A stretch of DNA of 29,545 bases from positions 1 through 29,545 of the forward strand of contig DJXD01000076.1 of assembly GCA_002449585.1 (NCBI GenBank), given 5' to 3'. Shown piece by piece: positions 1 to 8,061 of the stretch. Below the pieces are notes generated by a model that was not told the DNA's origin, searched no databases, and saw only the letters and a list, made by a program, of their open reading frames with translations. Made by a program: the position numbers and the translations under genes. This DNA is from Ruminococcus sp. UBA7013. Lineage in GTDB: Bacteria; Bacillota; Clostridia; Oscillospirales; Ruminococcaceae. The stretch's first letter is position 1. Each line of letters begins with the position of its first letter.

Positions 1-164
1 TCATCCACCGCTTTAGAAGCGGGGGGTTTCTTGCTAACCTTTGATAAATGCAACTATTTCCATAAATGCAACTATTTCCATAAATGTTTATCTGAGCTGA
101 ACAATAGGCTTTAACAAAAGTTAGCAAGGAATCCCCCACCTCTATAGGTGGGGGAGGATGTCAC
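1..164. mobile_element. Non-autonomous IS200/IS605-type element made of two inverted end hairpins
   Basis: Two end-like sequences face outward. The right tip (120-164) starts GTTAGCAAGGAA, has a 9-bp hairpin (133-141 pairs with 146-154, 4-nt loop) and finishes GGATGTCA. The left tip (1-38), read on the minus strand, starts GTTAGCAAGAAA and has a shorter hairpin (8-13 with 17-22) ending GGTGGATGA. Both match the tip at 29428-29480, which carries the same 9-bp/4-nt hairpin. Such G-rich hairpins with a GGATGTCA edge are typical of the right ends of IS200/IS605 elements carrying tnpB. No transposase gene lies between the tips, so this is a relic or a palindrome-associated miniature element. The window begins at its first base, so more sequence may lie outside. 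Confidence 0.6.
44..86. repeat. 18-bp tandem repeat, 2.4 copies
   Basis: The unit ATAAATGCAACTATTTCC occurs exactly at 44-61 and 62-79 and partially (7 bp) at 80-86, with no spacer. It sits between the two inverted tips of the miniature element and probably arose by slippage inside it. Confidence 0.85.
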
Positions 165-239
165 ATTTTCGTTATGCTTTTTTCAGTGAAAAAAATTCTT
201 TGTCAACGTTTCTTGAATGTATGAATATGCAGAATAGAC

Positions 240-268
240 TTGACATTTGTGCAGAATTGTGATATAAT
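240..268 (+). promoter_or_regulatory. Consensus sigma-A promoter for the DUF1810 gene
   Basis: TTGACA at 240-245, a 17-bp spacer, TATAAT at 263-268. Both hexamers are perfect. It lies 41 bp before the chosen start codon and about 75 bp inside from the miniature element. Confidence 0.85.
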
Positions 269-308
269 AAAAATCATAAAATGATTTTGATTAGAAAGGA
301 TGATCTGC

Positions 309-737
309 ATGACAGAAAAATTCCTCAAAGCACAGGAAAGTCTGTATTCTGGTTATGAGCAGGCATTGAGTGAAATCCGCAATGGCAGAAAAGTCAGTCA
401 TTGGATCTGGTATATTTTCCCCCAGCTGAAAGCATTATCTAAAAGCAATACTGCCTATTATTACGGAATCGAAGATCTGGAAGAAGCAAAAGCCTATTTA
501 CAGCATCCAGTGCTCCGTGCGAGACTGCTGGAAATTTCTCAGGCTCTGCTGGATTTGCATCAGTCTGACCCTCTGCCAGTGATGGGCAGTTCTATCGATG
601 TCAAAAAGCTTAGATCTAGTATGACACTCTTCCGGGAGGCTGAACCGGAATTGACGGTTTTTCAGAAAGTGCTGGATCAGTTTTATCATGGTGAACCTGA
701 TGGAAAAACGCTGAAATTATTAAAAAAATCCCCCTGA
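309..737 (+). CDS. DUF1810 family protein
   Basis: A 142-residue protein whose N-terminal part carries the family signature RKVSHWIWYIFPQL (about residues 27-40), followed by a helical region and the segment SSIDVKKLRSSMTLF. DUF1810 proteins are single-domain, about 140 residues, cytoplasmic and of unknown biochemical role. The start at 309 is preferred because AAAGGA at 295-300 sits 8 nt before it; the ATG at 300 overlaps that ribosome binding site. The gene has its own consensus promoter and terminator, so it is monocistronic. Its stop codon lies inside the loop of the terminator hairpin. No neighbour suggests a pathway. Confidence 0.85.
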   Translation: MTEKFLKAQESLYSGYEQALSEIRNGRKVSHWIWYIFPQLKALSKSNTAYYYGIEDLEEAKAYLQHPVLRARLLEISQALLDLHQSDPLPVMGSSIDVKKLRSSMTLFREAEPELTVFQKVLDQFYHGEPDGKTLKLLKKSP

Positions 738-750
738 TGGGGGATTTTTT
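723..750. terminator. Bidirectional terminator between DUF1810 gene and polysaccharide operon
   Basis: AAAAAATCCCCC (723-734) pairs with GGGGGATTTTTT (739-750) around a 4-nt loop TGAT that contains the TGA stop of the DUF1810 gene. A/T tracts on both sides make it work for both convergent transcripts; the minus-strand operon ends at 750. Confidence 0.85.
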
Positions 751-1142
751 CATGATTCATCTGCTTCATTGGCCTTGCGTGTCATGCGGTCAATCGCATT
801 TGTATTCAGCCGAGCGGTAAGCTTCAGCCGATCGACTTCCTGATGCAGGTTTTCAATTTCGGCTTCATAGCGGCTGAGTTTTGCGGCATTTTGCCGCAGG
901 CTTTCTAATTCTGCTTCGCATTTTGACAGCTTTAGAATATATTTTACCTGTTCTTCTTTCAGCTTTGTGATTTCGGTTTGTGCTTCGAGCATCTGACGGA
1001 GGAGCATATTTGTCTGGAGCTGAATGACACGCAGTTCTTTCAGCATTTCCGCATTCAGCTGATTCTGTGCTTCACCGAAACTTTCCAGTGTCTGGCCGGT
1101 TTTCCCGATCCCCTGCACGGATTCATATGTTTTTGCATTCAA
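750..1142 (-). CDS. Coiled-coil protein, last gene of the polysaccharide operon
   Basis: A 130-residue soluble protein with no signal peptide or membrane segment. Residues 28-120 are rich in Leu, Glu, Lys and Gln with heptad-like spacing, including LRQMLEAQTEITKLKEEQ and a Leu-rich stretch, suggesting a long coiled coil. I do not recognise a family. The start is TTG at 1142, preceded by AAAGGCGGG; no in-frame ATG gives a better site. It lies 15 nt after rmd and ends at the shared terminator, so it is co-transcribed with the sugar genes. It might scaffold or regulate the polysaccharide machinery, but that is only guilt by position. Confidence 0.7.
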   Translation of the reverse strand: MNAKTYESVQGIGKTGQTLESFGEAQNQLNAEMLKELRVIQLQTNMLLRQMLEAQTEITKLKEEQVKYILKLSKCEAELESLRQNAAKLSRYEAEIENLHQEVDRLKLTARLNTNAIDRMTRKANEADES

Positions 1143-1157
1143 GATAATTCCCGCCTT

Positions 1158-2105
1158 TCATGATAAAATTCCAAAATTTCTCCGGTTATGATTCAGCATT
1201 GTCTGTAGCGTTTCTTCTAAAGAATACTCTGGTTTCCAGCCGGTATCTTCTACAAGCTTATGAATATCTGCCTGAATGACTGGAATATCAGAAGGCCGCA
1301 TTTTGGCCGGATTTTGTTCAATCACGATAGATTCATGACTTAGATCAAGCAAAATCTGCAATAATTCCTGAATCGAAACGGCATGACCGCTCCCGGCGTT
1401 ATAGATTTCACCTGCACAGCCTTTTTGCATTAATAAATAATAGGCTCGCATCATATCCCGGACATCGGAGAAATCACGCCGGGCAGACAGATTTCCGACC
1501 TGCATCACAGGCGGACGGAGACCTGCTTCAATTTCAGCGATTTGCAGGGCAAAATCAGCCGCTACAAAATGCGGCAGCTGCCCAACGCCGATATGATTAA
1601 ATGCTCTGACTAATACGATCCCCATGCCGTAAGATCGGGCATAGATCTGCCCCAGCATAGTTTGACATGCTTTTGTCACTGCATATGGATTTCCTGGTCT
1701 GAGGGGTGTTTCTTCTGCAATGGGGCTTTCTGATCGGATATAGCCGTATTCTTCTCCAGAGCCAATTAATAAAATTCTTGGGTAATAATGCTCGATACTG
1801 CGCACGGCTTCCAGCAAATGCAGTGCGCCTTTGAGATTAATATCTATCGTCAGCTCTGGCTGTTTCCATGAAGCGGCAACAGAGCTTTGCGCCGCTAAAT
1901 GATAAATCTGTGCAGGGCGGTGTGCTTCCAGCAAACGCCGGATTTCATTCTGATATAAAATATCCAGATCAAACACATCACAGAGCGAAGAGGAAATATG
2001 CTCATGGGAAAGCTTTGTTGCTCCGACATGCAGACCATGGGAAACAAGTTCCTGAATCAGGTAAGAACCTGCAAAACCGCCTGCGCCTATAATTAATGCA
2101 TCCAA
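1158..2105 (-). CDS. rmd: GDP-6-deoxy-D-mannose reductase (GDP-D-rhamnose forming)
   Basis: A 315-residue extended short-chain dehydrogenase. It has the Rossmann motif GAGGFAG (7-13), SGEEYG (116-121) and the catalytic YAVTK (Tyr141, Lys145). The segments RAFNHIGVGQ and ARRDFSDVRD are typical of Rmd, which reduces the 4-keto group of GDP-4-keto-6-deoxy-D-mannose with NAD(P)H to give GDP-D-rhamnose. Assignment over a fucose synthase is favoured because no WcaG-type epimerase features are seen and Gmd lies in the same operon. It starts 4 nt after the upstream glycosyltransferase; AAAGGGTG precedes the ATG. GDP-D-rhamnose is rare; the neighbouring GT4 enzymes are probably its users. Confidence 0.82.
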   Translation of the reverse strand: MDALIIGAGGFAGSYLIQELVSHGLHVGATKLSHEHISSSLCDVFDLDILYQNEIRRLLEAHRPAQIYHLAAQSSVAASWKQPELTIDINLKGALHLLEAVRSIEHYYPRILLIGSGEEYGYIRSESPIAEETPLRPGNPYAVTKACQTMLGQIYARSYGMGIVLVRAFNHIGVGQLPHFVAADFALQIAEIEAGLRPPVMQVGNLSARRDFSDVRDMMRAYYLLMQKGCAGEIYNAGSGHAVSIQELLQILLDLSHESIVIEQNPAKMRPSDIPVIQADIHKLVEDTGWKPEYSLEETLQTMLNHNRRNFGILS

Positions 2106-2109
2106 ATAA

Positions 2110-3201
2110 TCACCCTTTCAGAATTTCATAAATTTGTTTCATGATCCGTTCGCAGTTATAATATTTTTCAATGCGTAGTTTTCCATTTTCTCCGTACTGT
2201 TTCCGGAGTTCCGGAGAAGAAGCTAATATTGTAATCGCTTCGGCCAATGCTTTGACATCTTTGGGCGGTACGGTCAGCCCGGTTTCATGATCAATGCTGA
2301 CATAGGGAACGCCTGTCGGCAGATCTGTATTAATCACGGGTTTTCCATAGGCCATGGCTTCCATCTGGACGATTCCGAAAGCTTCTGCATTTTCTACAGA
2401 GGGAAGAATAAAAATATCACAGTCAGCAAAGGCAGACTGCAAATTTTCATGAGATAGATTTCCCAGAAAATGCACAGGCATTCCGGCGGCTTTTTTCCGG
2501 AGATCGGGCTCAAGTACGCCTGTTCCGCATAAAAATAATTCGCAGTGCTTCACCTGCCGAAAGGCTTTTAATAATATTTCCACGCCTTTATAATACACCA
2601 GCCGTCCGACAAATAATAATTTTATCCGGCCTTGCTGATATAATTTCTTTGTCAGGATGGGAGTGAAATGCTGGTGTTTCTGCTTTTCTGCCGGATACGG
2701 AATAATTTTGCATTTTTCCCGGAATTCGGGAAGAAATGCAGAGCCATCAATATGCCCCTGGGTGGCCGTGATAATGCAATCTGCACGTTTGAGAAATGCC
2801 CGAAGCACAGGCTGATAGAAAAATAACAGCTTTTTTTGTCGAATAATATCGCTATGCCAGGAAATCACCACTCGACAGCGACAGCCTGACAGCAGACAGG
2901 CCAGATCCCCCGGCGGAAAGGGGGTATGAAATTCGATCACATCCGCCCATTCTGACAGCTCCCGGAATTTCCAGAAAAATGAAAAGGAGACCGGACAAGA
3001 AAAATAAGTCCCAATGCTTCCGCAGCGAATGATTTCAATCCCCCGGAGTATTTCTGTTTTCCCTGCCCCCTGTTCCTGACAGACTAATACTTTGATTTTG
3101 GTATCCGGAAATTTGGATAAATAATAAGCTCGCTGTGCAATGATAGTTTCAATTCCGCCGATATGCGGCGGAAAGAATTTATTCACTTCCAGAATGTTCA
3201 C
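2110..3201 (-). CDS. GT4-family glycosyltransferase
   Basis: About 363 residues with the GT-B layout of family GT4. N-terminal: NILEVNKFFPPHIGGIET, the GGIE loop of the acceptor domain. C-terminal: LLFVGRLVYYKGVEILLKAF and the nucleotide-sugar site PSVENAEAFGIVQMEAMAYG, which holds the E-x7-E pair. The start is taken as GTG at 3201 (GGGGTG about 6 nt before), giving a 4-nt gap from the previous gene; an ATG at 3252 would add 17 residues overlapping it. It probably adds D-rhamnose or D-mannose from a GDP-sugar to a lipid-linked chain at the cytoplasmic face. Exact donor and linkage cannot be read. Confidence 0.85.
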   Translation of the reverse strand: MNILEVNKFFPPHIGGIETIIAQRAYYLSKFPDTKIKVLVCQEQGAGKTEILRGIEIIRCGSIGTYFSCPVSFSFFWKFRELSEWADVIEFHTPFPPGDLACLLSGCRCRVVISWHSDIIRQKKLLFFYQPVLRAFLKRADCIITATQGHIDGSAFLPEFREKCKIIPYPAEKQKHQHFTPILTKKLYQQGRIKLLFVGRLVYYKGVEILLKAFRQVKHCELFLCGTGVLEPDLRKKAAGMPVHFLGNLSHENLQSAFADCDIFILPSVENAEAFGIVQMEAMAYGKPVINTDLPTGVPYVSIDHETGLTVPPKDVKALAEAITILASSPELRKQYGENGKLRIEKYYNCERIMKQIYEILKG

Positions 3202-3205
3202 ATAA

Positions 3206-4348
3206 TCACCCCGGCATTGCTTCTTGATAGATCTGATATAATAAATCTGCACTTCGTTCCCATGAAAATAATTTTGCTCGTTTCAAACCTCGGATATGCA
3301 GATCCTTCCGGAGTGCCTGATCTGTAGCTAAGAAATACATAGCGGCGGCCATTTCTTTTGGATCAGGATGAATAATCAGGGCACAATCTCCGGTCACTTC
3401 GGGAAGGGATGCCCGATTTGTGATCATCACAGGCGTTCCGCAGGCCATCGCTTCCAGCGGCGGCATTCCAAAGCCTTCATAAACAGACGGAAATAAAAAT
3501 CCAGTTGCACCACTCATGAAAGCGCATACATCCTCTTCTGCAATATATTCCGGCAAAAGAATTTGCTTTTGCAGTCCGGATTCTGTAATCTGTTTGAGAA
3601 TATCGCCATAAGCCAGCCCCTTCGCACCAGCAAGCACCAGATAGGGCATATTTTTATGCTTTCTGACAAGCAGTTCATAAGCTTTGATCAGCATTTGCAG
3701 ATTTTTCCTAGGATCAAGCGTTCCAAGATAGAGAAAATAATCCCCTGTGATTTTATATTTATCACAGATATTGCGAATCTGTTCTGATCCGCATGGATGA
3801 AACTGGGCAGGATCTACACCGCATGGAACAACACGGATTTTTTCGGCAAAAACAGGATAATATCGCAAAATTTCTGATTTTGAAAATGCAGAATCTGTAA
3901 TAATCCTGTCAGCTCTCTGCATGGATTGGAAAAGCCCAAGTTCCAACATATGCCTTGTGCGGCTTCGCACAGTATCCGGGTAGGCTTTATATACCATATC
4001 ATGCACAGTGACTATTTTTTTTCCGCATACGCCCGGAGGGATGATATAATTAAAAAAATGCGTGATGTCTGATTCTTGGCCAAAGAATAAATCATATGGC
4101 AGAGGGATTAGCCCTGACATGATCCGGTAGACATAAGGAGAGCCGAATACTTGCTTTTCCGATGCATTTGTATGCAGATATTGGCTGATTTCCTGATGCT
4201 TTTGCTTACGGTCTTTAATAGCAAAATAATTCAGCTGATATTGATTTTCCGGATGTGCCTGCATCATAGCCCGGATCTGACCAGCTTCACAATAGCCGAT
4301 CCCTGTTTTTTTGCCTAATAAAGGCAAGGCATCAAATGCGATTCTCAT
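3206..4348 (-). CDS. GT4-family mannosyl/rhamnosyltransferase
   Basis: A 380-residue GT-B enzyme. It starts MRIAFDALPLLGKKTGIG, a form common in GT4 mannosyltransferases of the WbdB/MtfB/WbpY kind. Later come ITDSAFSKSEI, VPCGVD, YLGTLDPRKN and the donor-binding FPSVYEGFGMPPLEAMACG with the two E residues 7 apart. It overlaps gmd by 17 nt, so translation is likely coupled. Being encoded beside gmd and rmd, the likely donor is GDP-D-rhamnose or GDP-mannose. Two GT4 enzymes next to gmd/rmd recalls the A-band D-rhamnan locus of Pseudomonas aeruginosa, although gene order differs. Confidence 0.87.
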   Translation of the reverse strand: MRIAFDALPLLGKKTGIGYCEAGQIRAMMQAHPENQYQLNYFAIKDRKQKHQEISQYLHTNASEKQVFGSPYVYRIMSGLIPLPYDLFFGQESDITHFFNYIIPPGVCGKKIVTVHDMVYKAYPDTVRSRTRHMLELGLFQSMQRADRIITDSAFSKSEILRYYPVFAEKIRVVPCGVDPAQFHPCGSEQIRNICDKYKITGDYFLYLGTLDPRKNLQMLIKAYELLVRKHKNMPYLVLAGAKGLAYGDILKQITESGLQKQILLPEYIAEEDVCAFMSGATGFLFPSVYEGFGMPPLEAMACGTPVMITNRASLPEVTGDCALIIHPDPKEMAAAMYFLATDQALRKDLHIRGLKRAKLFSWERSADLLYQIYQEAMPG

Positions 4349-5351
4349 TTAATAATGCAATATCATGTTCCACCATGCGGCGGACTAATTCCGGAAATGC
4401 AATTTCCCGTTTCCAATTTAATTTTTGTTCTGCTTTTGCAGGATTGCCAAGTAATACATCCACTTCGGCAGGGCGGAAGAATTTGGGATTGATCCGAACA
4501 ATGATTTTTCCGGTGTTCTGATCTTTGCCGATTTCATTCACGCCTTCCCCCTCCCAGATCACTGGAATATCAGCACAGGCAAAGGCAGTTTCTACAAATT
4601 CCCTAACGGTTCTAGTTTCATTCGTGGCAATGACATAATCATCCGGCGCATCCTGCTGTAACATCAGCCACATGGCTTTAACATAATCTTTAGAATGTCC
4701 CCAATCCCGTTTAGAATCCAGATTGCCCAATTCTACAAATTCTTGCCGCCCGGCTTTGATATTAGCGACAGCATGGGAAATTTTTCTAGTGACAAATTCT
4801 AATCCACGGCGTTCAGATTCATGATTAAATAAAATGCCGGAACAAGCAAATAAGCCATAGCTTTCCCTGTAATTTTTTGTAATCCAATGGCCGTATAATT
4901 TCGCTACACCGTAGGGGCTTCTTGGATAGAACGGCGTTTTTTCTGTCTGAGGCATTTCCTGCACAAGGCCGAACATTTCAGAAGTAGAAGCCTGATAAAA
5001 TCTAGCTGAAGGCTTTACAATCCGGATAGCTTCTAGCAAATTTGTTACACCTAATGCATTGATCTCTGCTGTGCCGAGGGGTGTTCCCCAGCTTGCTGCT
5101 ACAAATGATTGTGCTGCTAAGTTATAGACTTCATCCGCCTGCGATTCCTGCATAGCCGAGATCAAAGAAATAGGATCGGTCATATCTGCATAAATCAGAT
5201 GAATCTGATCTTTCAGATGGGCAATATTGCCATAATCCACATTGGCCTTTCTTCTCCAGATGCCATAAACTTCATAGCCCTTTTCCAGTAAAAGCTCTGC
5301 CAGATAAGAGCCATCCTGCCCGGTGATTCCGGTGATCAACGCTTTTTTCAT
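4332..5351 (-). CDS. gmd: GDP-mannose 4,6-dehydratase
   Basis: A 339-residue short-chain dehydrogenase converting GDP-D-mannose to GDP-4-keto-6-deoxy-D-mannose. It has the NADP site GITGQDGSYL (8-17), the active-site TSEMFG (Thr123, Glu125), YGVAK (Tyr147, Lys151) and the tetramer/NADP motif NHESERRG. The length fits the family. AAGGAG lies about 10 nt before the ATG. It stands 19 nt after manC, which makes its substrate, and its product goes to Rmd two genes downstream. Confidence 0.95.
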   Translation of the reverse strand: MKKALITGITGQDGSYLAELLLEKGYEVYGIWRRKANVDYGNIAHLKDQIHLIYADMTDPISLISAMQESQADEVYNLAAQSFVAASWGTPLGTAEINALGVTNLLEAIRIVKPSARFYQASTSEMFGLVQEMPQTEKTPFYPRSPYGVAKLYGHWITKNYRESYGLFACSGILFNHESERRGLEFVTRKISHAVANIKAGRQEFVELGNLDSKRDWGHSKDYVKAMWLMLQQDAPDDYVIATNETRTVREFVETAFACADIPVIWEGEGVNEIGKDQNTGKIIVRINPKFFRPAEVDVLLGNPAKAEQKLNWKREIAFPELVRRMVEHDIALLNENRI

Positions 5352-5370
5352 AATGAATACTCCTTAGTAA

Positions 5371-6441
5371 TTATAATAATTCCAGCCTGTTCTTTGCTTT
5401 GAGTTCTGCCAGAATTTTCTTGATCTCTTGTGTACTATTTTTATGACAGATCAGCAATGCATCATTTGTATCAACTGCAATCAGATCCGATACTCCAAGC
5501 AATGCAATCGTCCGGCTGTTTCCGCATATGGTACAATTCCGGCTTGCGATGCTGATCACATCCCCCTCCAGCATATTATTATTTTCATCCGTAGAATTGA
5601 TTCTTTCCAATGCCAGCCAACTGCCGACATCATCCCAGCCAAATCCCCCCGGAATGGTATAAATATTTTCTGCTTTTTCCATAATGCCGAAATCAATTGA
5701 TTCTGATGGAAGTGCAGGGAATTTCTGATTTAAAATTTTTTCAAAATCAACTGTCCCCCAGGCTTCTGCAATGGGGGCAAGTCCGGCAAATAATTCCGGC
5801 ATGTGCTTTTGCATATTTTTCAGAATACTGGATGCTTTCCAGATAAACATGCCGCTGTTCCATAAATAGCTTTTCGCTTTCAGATAAGATTTAGCTGTTG
5901 GCAGATCCGGCTTTTCTACAAATTTTTCTACAGCATATACGCCATTCTGATTGCTTCCACGCCGATATTTAATATAGCCGTATCCCGTTTCCGGATAAGT
6001 CGGAGTGATCCCCAATGTGATCAGATTTTCGTCTTGCATGGCGGCATCTGCGGCTTTTTTGAGCGTATTTAAATAAATTTCTTCTGCATGAATCAGATGA
6101 TCCGACGGCAGAACGAATAAAATCGCATCCCCATATTTTTTAGCGATGACCGAAGCCGCAAGCCCAATGCATGGGGCAGTATTCCGGGGACATGGTTCAG
6201 AAAGAATATTTTCCTCCGGCAGATCCGGAATCTGTTCCCGGACTAATGTCAGATATTCGGCATTTGTGACAAGATAAATATCTTCTATCTGCACTAATGG
6301 CTCTAATCGTCTGACCGTTTTTTGCAGCATGGTTTCTCCGTCGCCTGTCAGTGATAAAAATTGTTTGGGGCAGTTTAAGCGGCTTTTCGGCCAAAATCTT
6401 TCCCCTTTTCCCCCTGCCATGATGACAGCTGTTAATTTCAT
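5371..6441 (-). CDS. manC: Mannose-1-phosphate guanylyltransferase
   Basis: A 356-residue nucleotidyltransferase making GDP-mannose from mannose-1-phosphate and GTP. The N-terminus has the signature MAGGKGERFWPKSR (8-21) and PKQF (25-28); further on FVLPSDH and the sugar-binding FVEKP are seen. The C-terminal phosphomannose isomerase domain of the long bifunctional form is absent, so this is the short monofunctional type; mannose-1-phosphate must come from genes elsewhere. AAGGAG lies 9 nt before the start. It feeds gmd directly downstream. Confidence 0.95.
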   Translation of the reverse strand: MKLTAVIMAGGKGERFWPKSRLNCPKQFLSLTGDGETMLQKTVRRLEPLVQIEDIYLVTNAEYLTLVREQIPDLPEENILSEPCPRNTAPCIGLAASVIAKKYGDAILFVLPSDHLIHAEEIYLNTLKKAADAAMQDENLITLGITPTYPETGYGYIKYRRGSNQNGVYAVEKFVEKPDLPTAKSYLKAKSYLWNSGMFIWKASSILKNMQKHMPELFAGLAPIAEAWGTVDFEKILNQKFPALPSESIDFGIMEKAENIYTIPGGFGWDDVGSWLALERINSTDENNNMLEGDVISIASRNCTICGNSRTIALLGVSDLIAVDTNDALLICHKNSTQEIKKILAELKAKNRLELL

Positions 6442-6446
6442 AAATT

Positions 6447-7811
6447 CTACTCCTTTTTCTGATGTTCGCTGAATAATTCTTCATTGGTTTTCTGCGTCGG
6501 AAACAGCATGATCTTGATCGTCATTAGTATAATTTGTATATCTTTCAGCAAAGAATAATTTTCAATATACATGAGATCCATTTTTAATTTATCATGCGGC
6601 GCAGTATCATAAACGCCCGTGACTTGTGCATAGCCTGTTAGCCCCGCCTTGACACGCAGACGAAACCGGAATTCTGGAAACTGTTTTTCATATTCTGTAC
6701 ATAATTCCGGCCTTTCAGGGCGAGGGCCTACCACAGACATATCTCCTCTGAGAATATTAAATAACTGCGGCAACTCATCCAGCCGGAATTTTCTCAAAAT
6801 CCGCCCGACGGGTGTAATTCTTGTGTCATTCTCTTCGGCCAGCTGTGCCCCATGCTGTTCCGCATCTGGTATCATGCTTCGGAATTTATATAACATAAAT
6901 TCTCTTCCGTTTTCTGTGAGTCGCTTCTGCTGATAAAAAATCTTTCCGCCATCACAAAGCTTTACTGCCAGCGCACAAATTCCCATTACAGGCAAGGCCG
7001 GAATTAATGCGATCACGCAGAACAGCAGATCAAACAGGCGTTTTAAAAATTTCTGTTCTACTGTCAATCCGTAATTCCGGCATAATAACAAAGGCGTATC
7101 AAACAGCCGGAGATCATCTGCACCCCTGATAATAATATCTGATATTTCAGGGACAATATACGCCCTTAATTTTTCAGCAAAACAAAATTTGACAAGTTCA
7201 TTTCTGAGTGCTTCAGGCAAATCGCAGATGATTACCCCGTCATATTTCATAATTTTCTCTGTCATAATTTTATAATCTGTTTTTGCGCTAACAGATTCAC
7301 AGATCATATATTTATCTACTCGATAGCTCATTTTCATAACCAAAGCGGCGGCGGATGGGGTATTATACACAATAATCAGCTTTCGGGGCGGATACAGGAA
7401 AAAATAAATTTTCTGTGCCAGAAAAGTCCAGCACACGACAATCACAAATTCCTGAGAAGTCAGGCGGATCAAGGGGGCAGGATCGGCAAATGCACGAAGG
7501 ATCACACTCAATTGCAGATATGTCACTGCATTGGAACAGCAGACAGCCAGCACTTGTGAGATCAATGCATCTGTTTTTTGCAGATACCCGACACGGAACG
7601 CATTATACACCCGAAAAAACAAAAATGTCACGACAGCATAGATCCCGATGACTGCCCAATGTCCTCGCCGATAAAATGGCAAAGCTAGCACATCCAGATA
7701 ATCATTATACCAAATACCTGCAAACTGACTTGTCAGCATTCCGAGCAATATCACAGCGGAAAAAAAAGAAATCAGGTGTTTATACTGGTCACGTTTTTTA
7801 TTTCGTTCCAA
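6447..7811 (-). CDS. Undecaprenyl-phosphate sugar phosphotransferase, polysaccharide chain initiator
   Basis: About 454 residues. The N-terminal half has four to five hydrophobic segments (roughly residues 10-140) followed by a CoA-binding-like domain. The C-terminal 200 residues form the bac_transf (polyprenyl glycosylphosphotransferase) module: a membrane-inserting helix at KRLFDLLFCVIALIP, QKRLTENGREFMLYKFRSM, RKFRLDELPQLFNILRGDMS and VVGPRPERPE. Such enzymes load the first sugar-1-phosphate onto undecaprenyl phosphate. An ATG at 7877 lies in the -35 box, so it cannot be the start of this transcript; TTG at 7811 with GAGGG at 7819-7823 is the best choice. First gene of the operon. Confidence 0.88.
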   Translation of the reverse strand: MERNKKRDQYKHLISFFSAVILLGMLTSQFAGIWYNDYLDVLALPFYRRGHWAVIGIYAVVTFLFFRVYNAFRVGYLQKTDALISQVLAVCCSNAVTYLQLSVILRAFADPAPLIRLTSQEFVIVVCWTFLAQKIYFFLYPPRKLIIVYNTPSAAALVMKMSYRVDKYMICESVSAKTDYKIMTEKIMKYDGVIICDLPEALRNELVKFCFAEKLRAYIVPEISDIIIRGADDLRLFDTPLLLCRNYGLTVEQKFLKRLFDLLFCVIALIPALPVMGICALAVKLCDGGKIFYQQKRLTENGREFMLYKFRSMIPDAEQHGAQLAEENDTRITPVGRILRKFRLDELPQLFNILRGDMSVVGPRPERPELCTEYEKQFPEFRFRLRVKAGLTGYAQVTGVYDTAPHDKLKMDLMYIENYSLLKDIQIILMTIKIMLFPTQKTNEELFSEHQKKE

Positions 7812-7848
7812 AACAGAACCCTCACTTTTACTGATAATCCCTGTTTTA

Positions 7849-7877
7849 ATTATAACAAACTCCGGGCAGAATGTCAA
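7849..7877 (-). promoter_or_regulatory. Consensus promoter of the GDP-D-rhamnose operon
   Basis: Read on the minus strand: TTGACA (7877-7872), a 17-bp spacer, TATAAT (7854-7849). The start site would be near 7842, about 30 nt before the TTG start of the sugar phosphotransferase. No other strong promoter was seen before 750, so the seven genes are probably one transcript. Confidence 0.85.
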
Positions 7878-8061
7878 TCATTTCAGGAAATTTAATCATG
7901 ATTTCCGATAGAATTCTGTTGGATTAAATAACAAAAAAAGAATATATTTTTTTTGATTTTTATGCAAATAGACGAAATTTAAAAATTTTCCAATAAAATC
8001 AAAATTGCATTGTTATTATAGTAGAAGCTTCTGAAAGGAATTTGAAAACTGGTGAAATTGA

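Noticed and set aside
44..86. Short direct repeats as a CRISPR array
   Set aside because: The 18-bp units are contiguous, with no spacers, and no cas genes are nearby.
7951..8004. AT-rich inverted repeat (TTTTGATTTTTAT against ATAAAATCAAAA) upstream of the dockerin remnant
   Set aside because: The arms are almost pure A/T with a long loop in a very AT-rich stretch, so chance pairing is likely; it is neither a clear terminator nor an operator.
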